Position numbers and translations under genes: made by a program. 10,808 nucleotides of DNA from Gemmatimonadota bacterium (GTDB taxonomy: Bacteria; Gemmatimonadota; Gemmatimonadetes; Gemmatimonadales; GWC2-71-9). The stretch lies in the NCBI GenBank assembly GCA_017889745.1, contig JAGGAG010000096.1:1-10808 (forward strand), given 5' to 3'. Of this stretch, positions 1-7,208 are shown piece by piece. How positions within the stretch are numbered: position 1 is the stretch's first letter; each line of letters begins with the position of its first letter. Below the pieces are notes generated by a model. It saw only the letters and a program-made list of their open reading frames with translations. It made no database searches and was not told the DNA's origin.

Positions 1-1
1 G

Positions 2-853
2 CTCGACTGGTGGTCGGACGACTCCGCCCGTATTGCGTTTGTAACCGCGCACGGGCGCGCCCACACCGGCGAGAATGTCATCGTCTGGGCGCCGACGGAC
101 TCCCTCGATGCCCAATGGCTTGCCGCGTTCAGCGATTCACTGGACAGTAGCGTCGGCTGGCTCAAGGCATTCATGGGAGGCCCCTACGAATGGCAGCGCA
201 TCGCGAACCGGCCAGTGCTGTTCTACCTCAGCCCAGGGCAGTTCATATCCCACGCCAGCGGCCGGGACGCCGTCTTCATCTCCCTCAATCGGATACGCAA
301 GGGTGATGCGCCCACTCTTCACGAGGCCTCACACGAGTTGCTGTCACCTCCGGTCCCCTTCGCTCCATACGAGTACGCCGATAGCGCGGCCGGGGAGCTG
401 GTCGCGGCTCACTTCCCCTTCTGGCTCGTGGAAGGGCTGCCCGACTACCTGGCACAGGCAACAGCGGCGGCCACCGGCTTCCACGAGGGCGATGTCTTCG
501 ACATCGGCGGCCTCGCCAAGGTCGACAGTGTCTGTGCCGCCCGCCTCACCGCCAGCTCTCGACGGGCCGAGATCCTGGAGAGGGTGGGTGGTCAGGGGAG
601 GCTCGAAGCACTCTTCACCAGTGAACGGGGCGAGGTAGCCCCCACGTTCTACGCCTGCAGTCAGTCTATCACCAGGTACCTGGTAAACCGGATCGGCATT
701 CGTGCGACGGTGAGACTGTTTCCGGCGATTCAGTCTGGCACCTGGACCACGGAGGTGGAGGCCGCCGCCGGAGAGTCCGTTGCCACCCTCCGGGAAGACT
801 GGCTGGTCGAGATCGGCCTGGCGGGATTCGCGAAGGCTTCGGGGCCCCAGTAG
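2..853 (+). CDS. Gluzincin-type metallopeptidase, peptidase MA-like (5' end outside window)
   Basis: The reading frame is open from base 2 to the TAG at 851-853, so this is the last 283 codons of a gene that starts left of the window. A Met codon at 173 lies in this frame, but continuous plausible protein precedes it, so I do not take it as the start. The frame carries a zinc-protease HEASH motif (HExxH; His107, Glu108, His111 counted from base 2). Some 33 residues later comes FWLVEGLPDYLA, whose Glu144 fits the third zinc ligand of gluzincins (the WxxEGxAxY pattern of M1 and peptidase-MA-like families). A later FYACSQSITRYLVNRIG stretch resembles the helix that follows in MA-like peptidases. 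The expected activity is zinc-dependent peptide hydrolysis; substrate and location are unknown because the N-terminus, with any signal peptide, is missing. The next gene starts 39 bp downstream on the same strand. The fold call is fairly sure, the exact family is not. Confidence 0.72.
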   Translation, partial: LDWWSDDSARIAFVTAHGRAHTGENVIVWAPTDSLDAQWLAAFSDSLDSSVGWLKAFMGGPYEWQRIANRPVLFYLSPGQFISHASGRDAVFISLNRIRKGDAPTLHEASHELLSPPVPFAPYEYADSAAGELVAAHFPFWLVEGLPDYLAQATAAATGFHEGDVFDIGGLAKVDSVCAARLTASSRRAEILERVGGQGRLEALFTSERGEVAPTFYACSQSITRYLVNRIGIRATVRLFPAIQSGTWTTEVEAAAGESVATLREDWLVEIGLAGFAKASGPQ

Positions 854-892
854 CCTTCGGACGCATTTCGCCTTTCTGGAGCCTCTGATCCC

Positions 893-1870
893 ATGGCGAA
901 GGCCGCACCCAAAGCGCGTCGGCTCTGGCTCGCGTGGCTGAGCGGCATCCTGCTGCTGGTCGTCGTGGGAATCGTGATTGCGCGGCGGGGCGAAGAGCTC
1001 CGCTTTGCGGATCTCCTGAAGCACGCGCATCCCAGCTGGCTCCTGGCCGCGGTGGTCCTCCAGATAGGCACGTACGCCTGCGCCGCCGGCGCATGGCAGC
1101 GGGTCCTGGCGCGGCAGCGCATCCACACCTCGTTCTGGCAGCTCATCCCGCTCGGGCTCGCCAAACTGTTCATGGACCAGGTGGTCCCCTCCGCCGGACT
1201 CAGCGGCACCCTCCTCGTGGTGCGCGCCCTTACGCGGCGCGGCGTGCCCAACGGCGCGAGCGCCTCGGCGGTGGTCGTCGGGCTGCTGGGATTCTACCTG
1301 GCGTACGGACTCGCCCTGGTGACGGCGCTGGTGCTGCTCGCGGTCAGCGGCGACCTGAGCCGCCGGATGCTGTCGCTCGCCATTGTCGCCAGCTTCCTCA
1401 TCGGCGCGGTGGTCGTGGCGCTGTTCTGGCTCCTGCGGGGGCGGCGGGGCCCGGTCCGGAGCCTGCTGATGCGCATTCCGGGACTCAAGGGATTCCTGCA
1501 GGAACTGCACGATGCGCCGAAGGAGGCGCTCCACGACAAGACGCTGCTGCTGCAGACCACGGTACTCCAGTTCGGCATCTTCGTGCTCGATGCCGCCACG
1601 CTCGGCGTCTGCCTCGCCGCCCTCGGTGCGACGGCGAGCCTCACGGGCTTGTTCGCCGCGCTGGTGCTCGCCTCACTGGTCGCCACGATCACGCTCATCC
1701 CGAGCGGGCTGGGGACCTTCGACGCGACGATGCTCGCCATGCTGCACCTGGTGGGCGTCTCGACGACGCACGGAGTCGGCGCGGTGCTGCTGTTCCGGGG
1801 CTTCACCCTGATGCTCCCGCTGCTCCCGGGGCTCTGGCTGGCGCACCGGGAAATGAACCCGAAACCCTGA
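893..1870 (+). CDS. YbhN/MprF-type flippase-like membrane protein (LPG synthase TM-region family, UPF0104)
   Basis: This is a 325-residue polytopic membrane protein. Hydrophobic segments lie at about 12-30, 48-66, 85-110, 122-150, 160-181, 221-245, 250-270 and 296-317. The family signature is LIPSGLGTFD at 268-277, matching the P-x-G-x-G-x-(F/V)-(D/E) loop of the lysylphosphatidylglycerol synthase transmembrane family. An earlier DQVVPSAGLSG (95-105) fits the conserved mid-protein loop. In MprF this domain moves lysyl-phosphatidylglycerol across the membrane; stand-alone YbhN-type proteins are presumed lipid or lipid-intermediate transporters without proven substrates. No aminoacyl-transferase domain is attached, so this is not a full MprF. 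The ATG at 893 has GGAG at 878-881, a slightly long spacing. Its TGA is one base before the mgtA ATG, implying coupled translation. The family call is firm, the transported molecule unknown. Confidence 0.85.
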   Translation: MAKAAPKARRLWLAWLSGILLLVVVGIVIARRGEELRFADLLKHAHPSWLLAAVVLQIGTYACAAGAWQRVLARQRIHTSFWQLIPLGLAKLFMDQVVPSAGLSGTLLVVRALTRRGVPNGASASAVVVGLLGFYLAYGLALVTALVLLAVSGDLSRRMLSLAIVASFLIGAVVVALFWLLRGRRGPVRSLLMRIPGLKGFLQELHDAPKEALHDKTLLLQTTVLQFGIFVLDAATLGVCLAALGATASLTGLFAALVLASLVATITLIPSGLGTFDATMLAMLHLVGVSTTHGVGAVLLFRGFTLMLPLLPGLWLAHREMNPKP

Positions 1871-1871
1871 G

Positions 1872-4505
1872 ATGACCACCGCCACACCGCCTCCCCGCCA
1901 CGCCGGGAAGCCTCACGAGGTTCATGACGCGAAACACGCGGCCGTCACCGCGGCGCTGCTGGAGCGGGCGCGCTGCGACGAGGCGACGGCGCTCGCCCGG
2001 CTCGAGTCGCGCGCGGAGGGGCTGAGTGAGGCCGAGGCCGCCGGTCGGCTGATCCAGTACGGCCCGAACCAGATCGCGCGCACCAGGCGGCGGTCGAAGC
2101 CGCTGCTCCTCTTCGACAACGTTCGTAATCCCCTCATCATCCTGCTGCTGGTCCTGGGCCTGGTCTCCTGGCTCACGGGCGACCTGCGGTCGGCGGTGGT
2201 CGTGCTGGTGATGGTGGTGCTGGGGGTCGTGTTGCGCTTCGTGCAGGAGATGCGGGCCGACAACGCCGCGGCTCGGCTGCAGGCGATGGTGAGCAGCACG
2301 GCGACCGTGGTGCGCGGTGGCCGGGAGCAGGAAATCGCGCTGGGCGGGTTGGTGCCGGGTGACGTGATCCGCTTGGGCGCCGGCGACATGGTCCCGGCGG
2401 ATGTCCGGCTGCTCACCAGCAAGGACCTGTTCCTCAACCAGTCGGCGCTCACCGGCGAGGCGATGCCCGTGGAGAAGCACGCGGGTCCTGCCCCGTCCGC
2501 CATCGACTCGCCGCTCGAATTGCCGAATGTCTGTTTCCTGGGCTCCAACGTGGAGAGCGGCGCGGGAACGGCGGTGGTGGTGCACACCGGCGGGCGGACC
2601 TTCTTCGGCGTGCTCGCGGCGAGCATCGGGGGCGAGCGGGAGCTCACCAGCTTCGACAAGGGGGTCAACGGATTCACCTGGCTGATGATCCGCTTCATCG
2701 GGGTCATGGTACCGACGGTGTTCCTGATCAACGGACTGAGCCGGGGCAACTGGGTGGAGGCGTTCCTGTTCGCGGTGGCCGTCGCGGTGGGGCTCACGCC
2801 GGAGATGCTGCCGATGATCGTGACGGTGAACCTCTCCAAGGGCGCGCTGGCGATGGCGCGGGAGAAGGTGATCGTCAAGCGGCTCAACTCGATCCAGAAC
2901 CTGGGCGCGATGGACGTGCTGTGCACCGACAAGACGGGGACGCTCACGGAGGGGAGGATCGTACTGGAGCGGCACGTGGATGTGCGAGGCCACGACAGCG
3001 AGCGGGTGCTGCACTACGGCTACCTCAACAGCTACCACCACACCGGCCTCAAGAACCTGATGGACGAGGCGATCCTCGACCATGAGGAGCTGGAGGAGAA
3101 ACTCGAGGCGAAGGAGAAGTACCGGAAGATCGACGAGATCCCCTTCGACTTCGTGCGCCGGCGGATGTCGGTGATCGTGGAGGATCTGAGCGGCACGAAC
3201 ACGCTGATCTGCAAGGGCGCGGTGGAGGAGGTCCTGGGACTCTGTGACCAGGCGGACATTGACGGAACGATCGCGGCGCTCAAGGCGGAGGACATCGCGG
3301 CGGGCCAGGCGATCGTCCATGGGCTCAACGCCCAGGGCTTCCGGGTGATCGCGCTGGCCTACAAGGACATGCCCGGCGCGCCGGACGAGCCGGTGTACGC
3401 GGTGAAGGATGAATCGGGGCTGACGCTGCTCGGGTTCCTGGCGTTCCTCGACCCGCCGAAAGCGACGGCGGGGGAAGCGCTGACGCTGCTCGAACGCCGG
3501 CAGGTGGCGGTGAAGGTGCTCACGGGCGACAACGACATCATCACCCGGTACATCTGCCAGCAGGTGGGGATGCCGGGGGAGCCGGTGCTGCTCGGCGCGG
3601 CGATCGAGGGAATGACTGAGGAGGCGCTGGCGGCGGCCGCGGAGACGACGAGCATCTTCGCGAAGCTGGCACCGGCGCACAAGGAACGGATCATCCGCGC
3701 TCTGCAGGGCAAGGGACACGTCGTGGGGTTCCTGGGGGACGGGATCAACGATGCACCGGCGCTCAAGGCCGCGGACGTGGGCATCTCCGTCAATTCGGCG
3801 GTGGACATCGCGAAGGAGTCGAGCGACATCATCCTGCTGGAGACGAGCCTGCTGGTGCTGGAGAAGGGGGTGGTGGAGGGCCGTCGGGTGTTCGGCAACG
3901 TCATCAAGTACATCAAGATGGCGGCGAGCTCGAGCTTCGGGAACATGTTCAGCGTGGTGGGGGCGAGCGCCTTCCTGCCGTTCGTGCCGATGCTGCCGAT
4001 CCAGGTGCTGATCAACAACCTGCTGTACGACTTCTCCCAGACGGCGATCCCGAGCGACCGGGTGGACCCCGAGTGGCTGAGCCAGCCGAGGAAGTGGGCC
4101 ATCGGCGACATCCGGCGGTTCATCCTGTTCATCGGGCCGATCAGCTCGATCTTCGACTACCTGACGTTCTGGATCATGCTGGCGGTGTTTCATGCGTGGG
4201 CGAACCCGGCGCTGTTCCACACCGGGTGGTTCGTGGAGTCATTGTTCACGCAGACGCTCATCATCCACGTCATCCGGACCAACAAGATTCCGTTCCTGCA
4301 GAGCCGGGCGAGCTGGCCGCTGATCGCAGCGTCGGTGCTGATCCCGGCGATCGGGCTGTGGCTCACCGTGTCACCGGTAGCATCGGTGCTGGGGTTTGTG
4401 GCGCTGCCGCCGCTATACTGGCTGCTGCTCGCGGGGATGCTGCTCTCGTACATGCTGCTCACGCAGCTGGTAAAGGGCTGGTTCCATCGCCGGTATGGCG
4501 ACTGA
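1872..4505 (+). CDS. mgtA: Magnesium-translocating P-type ATPase (P3B, MgtA/MgtB family)
   Basis: This 877-residue protein imports Mg2+ across the inner membrane, driven by ATP hydrolysis. All P-type ATPase hallmarks are present: the actuator-domain motif LTGEA (193-197), the phosphorylation motif DKTGT with acceptor Asp353, and the hinge GDGINDAP (622-629). The M4 sequence GLTPEMLPMIVTVNLS (PEMLP at 310-314) and the M6 region NNLLYDFSQTAIPSDRVD are characteristic of MgtA/MgtB rather than Ca2+ or heavy-metal pumps. M1 and M2 lie near 87-102 and 106-124, and a hydrophobic C-terminal set gives the usual ten-helix plan. Length is close to the family norm of about 900 residues, with a short N-terminal tail. 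The ATG at 1872 follows the upstream stop (TGAGATG), and no Shine-Dalgarno is visible before it, so translation probably depends on reinitiation. There is no room for a Mg2+-sensing leader directly before mgtA; any such control would have to act upstream of the operon. Function is near certain. Confidence 0.96.
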   Translation: MTTATPPPRHAGKPHEVHDAKHAAVTAALLERARCDEATALARLESRAEGLSEAEAAGRLIQYGPNQIARTRRRSKPLLLFDNVRNPLIILLLVLGLVSWLTGDLRSAVVVLVMVVLGVVLRFVQEMRADNAAARLQAMVSSTATVVRGGREQEIALGGLVPGDVIRLGAGDMVPADVRLLTSKDLFLNQSALTGEAMPVEKHAGPAPSAIDSPLELPNVCFLGSNVESGAGTAVVVHTGGRTFFGVLAASIGGERELTSFDKGVNGFTWLMIRFIGVMVPTVFLINGLSRGNWVEAFLFAVAVAVGLTPEMLPMIVTVNLSKGALAMAREKVIVKRLNSIQNLGAMDVLCTDKTGTLTEGRIVLERHVDVRGHDSERVLHYGYLNSYHHTGLKNLMDEAILDHEELEEKLEAKEKYRKIDEIPFDFVRRRMSVIVEDLSGTNTLICKGAVEEVLGLCDQADIDGTIAALKAEDIAAGQAIVHGLNAQGFRVIALAYKDMPGAPDEPVYAVKDESGLTLLGFLAFLDPPKATAGEALTLLERRQVAVKVLTGDNDIITRYICQQVGMPGEPVLLGAAIEGMTEEALAAAAETTSIFAKLAPAHKERIIRALQGKGHVVGFLGDGINDAPALKAADVGISVNSAVDIAKESSDIILLETSLLVLEKGVVEGRRVFGNVIKYIKMAASSSFGNMFSVVGASAFLPFVPMLPIQVLINNLLYDFSQTAIPSDRVDPEWLSQPRKWAIGDIRRFILFIGPISSIFDYLTFWIMLAVFHAWANPALFHTGWFVESLFTQTLIIHVIRTNKIPFLQSRASWPLIAASVLIPAIGLWLTVSPVASVLGFVALPPLYWLLLAGMLLSYMLLTQLVKGWFHRRYGD

Positions 4506-4547
4506 ACGTCCGCCACTCCATGTTTCGGCAGTTCTGCGACTTCTTCT

Positions 4548-4552
4548 GGAGG
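4548..4552 (+). promoter_or_regulatory. Ribosome binding site that sets the iorA start
   Basis: GGAGG lies five bases before GTG 4558. An in-frame ATG at 4495 would extend the protein by 21 residues into the end of mgtA, but those residues do not resemble the family N-terminus, whereas the GTG start gives the expected (M)ARFTLNGKPV opening. Confidence 0.75.
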
Positions 4553-4557
4553 ATCAC

Positions 4558-5013
4558 GTGGCCAGGTTTACCCTGAACGGCAAGCCCGTCGAGTCATCGG
4601 CAGCGCCCGATACCCCGCTCCTCTGGGTCATCCGCGAAGACTTGCAGCTCACCGGCACCAAGTTCGGCTGCGGCATCGGCCAGTGCGGCGCCTGCACGGT
4701 CCATCTCGATGGCGTTGCCGCTCGCTCGTGCCAGTTGCCGCTCTCCGCGGTGGAAGGAAAGAAGATCCTCACCATCGAGGGACTCTCGCCCGACGGGGAG
4801 CACCCGCTACAGGCGGCCTGGATCGAGGAGCAGGTTCCCCAGTGCGGCTACTGCCAGTCGGGCCAGATCATGGCCGCCGCGGCACTCCTGGCCACTACGC
4901 CCAAGCCCACCGATGCGGACATCGACACCGCCATGTCGGGCAACATCTGCCGCTGCGGCACCTACCAGCGTATCCGCAAGGCGATACATCGGGCGGCGGG
5001 AGGTGCCTCATGA
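4558..5013 (+). CDS. iorA: 2Fe-2S subunit of isoquinoline 1-oxidoreductase-type molybdenum hydroxylase (IorA-like)
   Basis: This 151-residue protein is the electron-transfer subunit of a xanthine oxidase-family enzyme and carries two 2Fe-2S clusters. The N-terminal plant-ferredoxin-like domain has Cys38, Cys43, Cys46 and Cys58 (pattern CGIGQCGAC, then ARSC). The C-terminal four-helix domain has Cys96 and Cys99 (QCGYCQSGQ) and Cys131 and Cys133 (NICRCGTYQRIR). All eight cysteine ligands are intact and the length is typical. The GTG start is chosen for its GGAGG and its match to the family N-terminus. The stop overlaps the iorB start as ATGA, so the two subunits are translated together. It has no signal peptide; members of this type are thought to be carried to the periplasm folded, bound to a Tat-targeted large subunit. 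The family is certain, while the substrate (N-heterocycle, aldehyde or other) cannot be read from this subunit. Confidence 0.93.
   Translation: MARFTLNGKPVESSAAPDTPLLWVIREDLQLTGTKFGCGIGQCGACTVHLDGVAARSCQLPLSAVEGKKILTIEGLSPDGEHPLQAAWIEEQVPQCGYCQSGQIMAAAALLATTPKPTDADIDTAMSGNICRCGTYQRIRKAIHRAAGGAS
4998..5003 (+). promoter_or_regulatory. Ribosome binding site for iorB inside the end of iorA
   Basis: GGGAGG sits six bases before ATG 5010, within the last codons of iorA. It supports this start, although the open frame extends upstream to 4683, and it indicates independent initiation as well as coupling through the ATGA overlap. Confidence 0.75.
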
Positions 5014-7169
5014 GCGCCGACAACCCGACCCGCCGGGACTTCATGCGCGCCAGCATCGCCGCTGGTGCCGGTCTCACCCTCGCCGTCTACCTCCCGGGCT
5101 GCTCGCCGCGGGCAGCGGTCGTTTCCGGGCCTCCCTTCGTGCCCAACGCCTGGCTTCGGATCGGCACCGATGGCGTGGTCACCGTGGTGGTGGACAAGTC
5201 CGAAATGGGCCAGGGTGTGCTGACCTCCCTGCCGCAGATGATCATGGAAGAGCTCGACGGCGACTGGGCCACCGTCAGGATCGAGGAAGCGCCGGCCGGC
5301 CCCCAGTACGTCAACCCCGCCTTCGGGCTGCAGGGCACCGGCGGCAGCACCAGTGTGCGCGTCTCGATGATGCCGCTCCGGGAAGCCGGAGCGAAGGCGC
5401 GCGCCATGCTCGTCGCGGCCGCTGCGCAGAAGTGGGGTATTGCGCCCGACGCCTGCTCCACCGCGAACGGCTACGTGCTGGAAACCGGCAAGCGCCGCAA
5501 GCTGGGCTACGGCGAACTCACCGTGGCGGCTGCCGCGATGCCGGTGCCGGAAAAGGTCACGCTCAAGGACCCGAAGGACTTCAAGCTCATCGGCAAGCCG
5601 GTCAAGCGGCTCGACCTCAAGGGCAAGGTGAACGGTACGGCTGGGTTCGGTATCGACGCGCACACCGACGGCGTGCTGATCGCCGTGGTGGCGCGGTCAC
5701 CGGTGCTCGGCTCCTCGGTGACCGGCTTTGACGACAAGCCGGCACTCGCCGTGCCCGGCGTGAAGCGGGTGGTGCAGGTCGATAGTGGCGTGGCCGTGGT
5801 GGCCACCGGATACTGGGCCGCCATGAAGGGGCGCGAGGCGCTGCAGGTGTCGTGGAGCAAGAGCCCGATGGCCGGTGTCAGCAGCGCCGACCTTTCGGCG
5901 AAGCTCAAGGCGCTCTCCGCGAAGCCCGGCGTCAAGGCACGCCATGACGGCGACCCCGCCGGCGCACTCCGCCGCGCCAGCAAGCGGGTTGAGGCGACCT
6001 ACGAAGTGCCGTACCTGGCGCACGCCACGATGGAACCGATGAACTGCACCGCGTGGGTGCAGGCCGACAAGTGCACCATCTGGGCGCCGACGCAATTTCA
6101 ATCCGGCGGCGGACTCGGCGTGCAGGGCATCGCGGCCAAGCTCACCGGCTTGCCGGAGAGCGCGGTCACCGTGCACACCACGTTCCTGGGCGGCGGGTTC
6201 GGCCGCCGCTTCGAGCTCGACTTCGTCATCGACGCCGTGCAGGTATCAAAGGCCGTCGGTGAACCGGTCAAGGTCATCTGGTCGCGGGAAGACGATGTCC
6301 GTCACGACTACTTCCGTCCGGCGTCGTACAGCAAGCTGGCCGCAGGCCTCGATGCCTCCGGCAAGCCGGTGGCCTGGTCGCAGACCATCGTGTGCCCCTC
6401 GATCATGAGCCGGTTCACCATGGTCTTCGGGCCGCTGCCGAACGGCCTCGACGCCAGTTCGGTGGAAGGCGCGGCGAACATCGCCTATGCCATCCCCAAC
6501 CTCCACTGCGGCTGGGTCAACGCCGACCTCGGCGTGCCGATCGGCTTCTGGCGGTCGGTCGGCAACTCGCAGAACGCGTTCGTCGCCGAGGGGTTCATGG
6601 ACGAGGTGGCGCACGCGGCGGGCGCCGATCCGTACGAGTTCCGCCGGAACCTCCTGGCCAGCGCCCCGCGCCACCGGGGCGTGCTGGAACTAGCGGCGAC
6701 CAAGGCGGGCTGGGGCACGCCGCTACCCCAGGGGCGGGCGCGTGGCATTGCGGTGGTGGAGTCGTTCGGCAGCTATGTCGCCGAAGTGGCGGAGGTATCC
6801 ATCGAGAACGGAAAGGTCCGGGTGCATCGCGTGGTCTGTGCCGTGGACTGCGGGGTGGTCGTCAATCCCGACATCATCGCGGCGCAAATGGAGAGCGCCG
6901 TCGTGTACGGCCTGACGGCCGCGCTCTACGGGAAGATCACGCTGGAGAACGGCGCGGTCGTGCAGGGCAACTTCGACAGCTACCCGATGCTGCGCATGAA
7001 CGAGATGCCGGTGGTGGAAGTGCACATCGTGCCGAGCACGGAGGGGCCGGGAGGAGTCGGCGAACCGGGCACCCCCCCGATCGCGCCGGCGGTGGTGAAC
7101 GCGATCTTCGCGCTCACCGGGCAGCGGATCAGGACCCTGCCGATCGTGCTGCAGGGACAGTCGGGTTGA
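5010..7169 (+). CDS. iorB: Molybdopterin-binding subunit of isoquinoline 1-oxidoreductase-type hydroxylase (IorB-like), Tat-exported
   Basis: This 719-residue protein is the catalytic subunit, binding molybdenum-molybdopterin cytosine dinucleotide and hydroxylating a carbon, usually next to a ring nitrogen or in an aldehyde, with water as oxygen donor. The N-terminus has a twin-arginine signal, RRDFMRAS (Arg8-Arg9), then a hydrophobic stretch ending LPGC (Cys31), which could be an imperfect lipobox. Conserved IorB features are EMGQGV (65-70), QGTGGSTSVR (108-117), KRLDLKGKVNGTAGFGID (199-216), GGGFGRRFE (394-402), GFWRSVGNSQ (from 512) and GVGEPGTPP, whose Glu685 matches the catalytic glutamate of the xanthine oxidase family. 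There is no FAD domain or gene, as expected for the two-subunit IorAB type, which passes electrons to a periplasmic or membrane acceptor. No cytochrome c and no XdhC-type maturation gene lies next to it here. The substrate is unknown; iorB names the family, not proven isoquinoline oxidation. Confidence 0.93.
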   Translation: MSADNPTRRDFMRASIAAGAGLTLAVYLPGCSPRAAVVSGPPFVPNAWLRIGTDGVVTVVVDKSEMGQGVLTSLPQMIMEELDGDWATVRIEEAPAGPQYVNPAFGLQGTGGSTSVRVSMMPLREAGAKARAMLVAAAAQKWGIAPDACSTANGYVLETGKRRKLGYGELTVAAAAMPVPEKVTLKDPKDFKLIGKPVKRLDLKGKVNGTAGFGIDAHTDGVLIAVVARSPVLGSSVTGFDDKPALAVPGVKRVVQVDSGVAVVATGYWAAMKGREALQVSWSKSPMAGVSSADLSAKLKALSAKPGVKARHDGDPAGALRRASKRVEATYEVPYLAHATMEPMNCTAWVQADKCTIWAPTQFQSGGGLGVQGIAAKLTGLPESAVTVHTTFLGGGFGRRFELDFVIDAVQVSKAVGEPVKVIWSREDDVRHDYFRPASYSKLAAGLDASGKPVAWSQTIVCPSIMSRFTMVFGPLPNGLDASSVEGAANIAYAIPNLHCGWVNADLGVPIGFWRSVGNSQNAFVAEGFMDEVAHAAGADPYEFRRNLLASAPRHRGVLELAATKAGWGTPLPQGRARGIAVVESFGSYVAEVAEVSIENGKVRVHRVVCAVDCGVVVNPDIIAAQMESAVVYGLTAALYGKITLENGAVVQGNFDSYPMLRMNEMPVVEVHIVPSTEGPGGVGEPGTPPIAPAVVNAIFALTGQRIRTLPIVLQGQSG

Positions 7170-7179
7170 GCGGGAGCGT

Positions 7180-7208
7180 CGTCACAGCGCCGCCGCCACG
7201 GCGTGACG
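7180..7208. terminator. Imperfect GC hairpin between convergent genes (possible transcription end)
   Basis: CGTCAC (7180-7185) pairs with GTGACG (7203-7208), and GCCG (7189-7192) with CGGC (7199-7202). This leaves a three-base bulge and a six-base loop. It lies where iorB and the DMT transporter converge, overlapping the DMT stop codon. There is no T-tract on either side, so intrinsic termination is unproven and the structure may be only a coding coincidence. Confidence 0.22.

Noticed and set aside
344..1534. An open frame of about 396 codons on the minus strand across the peptidase and flippase-like genes
   Set aside because: It spans two real genes and the gap between them, and its Gln/Glu/Arg-rich product looks like a codon-bias shadow.
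1803..4220. An open frame of about 805 codons on the minus strand opposite mgtA
   Set aside because: Its product is Arg/His/Gln-rich and low in hydrophobic structure, with no family motifs. It mirrors the codon bias of the GC-rich mgtA gene, whose P-type ATPase motifs are unmistakable.
4495..4557. Upstream ATG start for iorA overlapping the end of mgtA
   Set aside because: The added 21 residues do not resemble the family N-terminus, and GTG 4558 has an ideal GGAGG and the expected ARFTLNGKPV start.
4683..5009. Upstream extension of the iorB frame through iorA
   Set aside because: It overlaps the cysteine-rich iorA gene in another frame, and the Tat signal begins exactly at ATG 5010 with a GGGAGG site.
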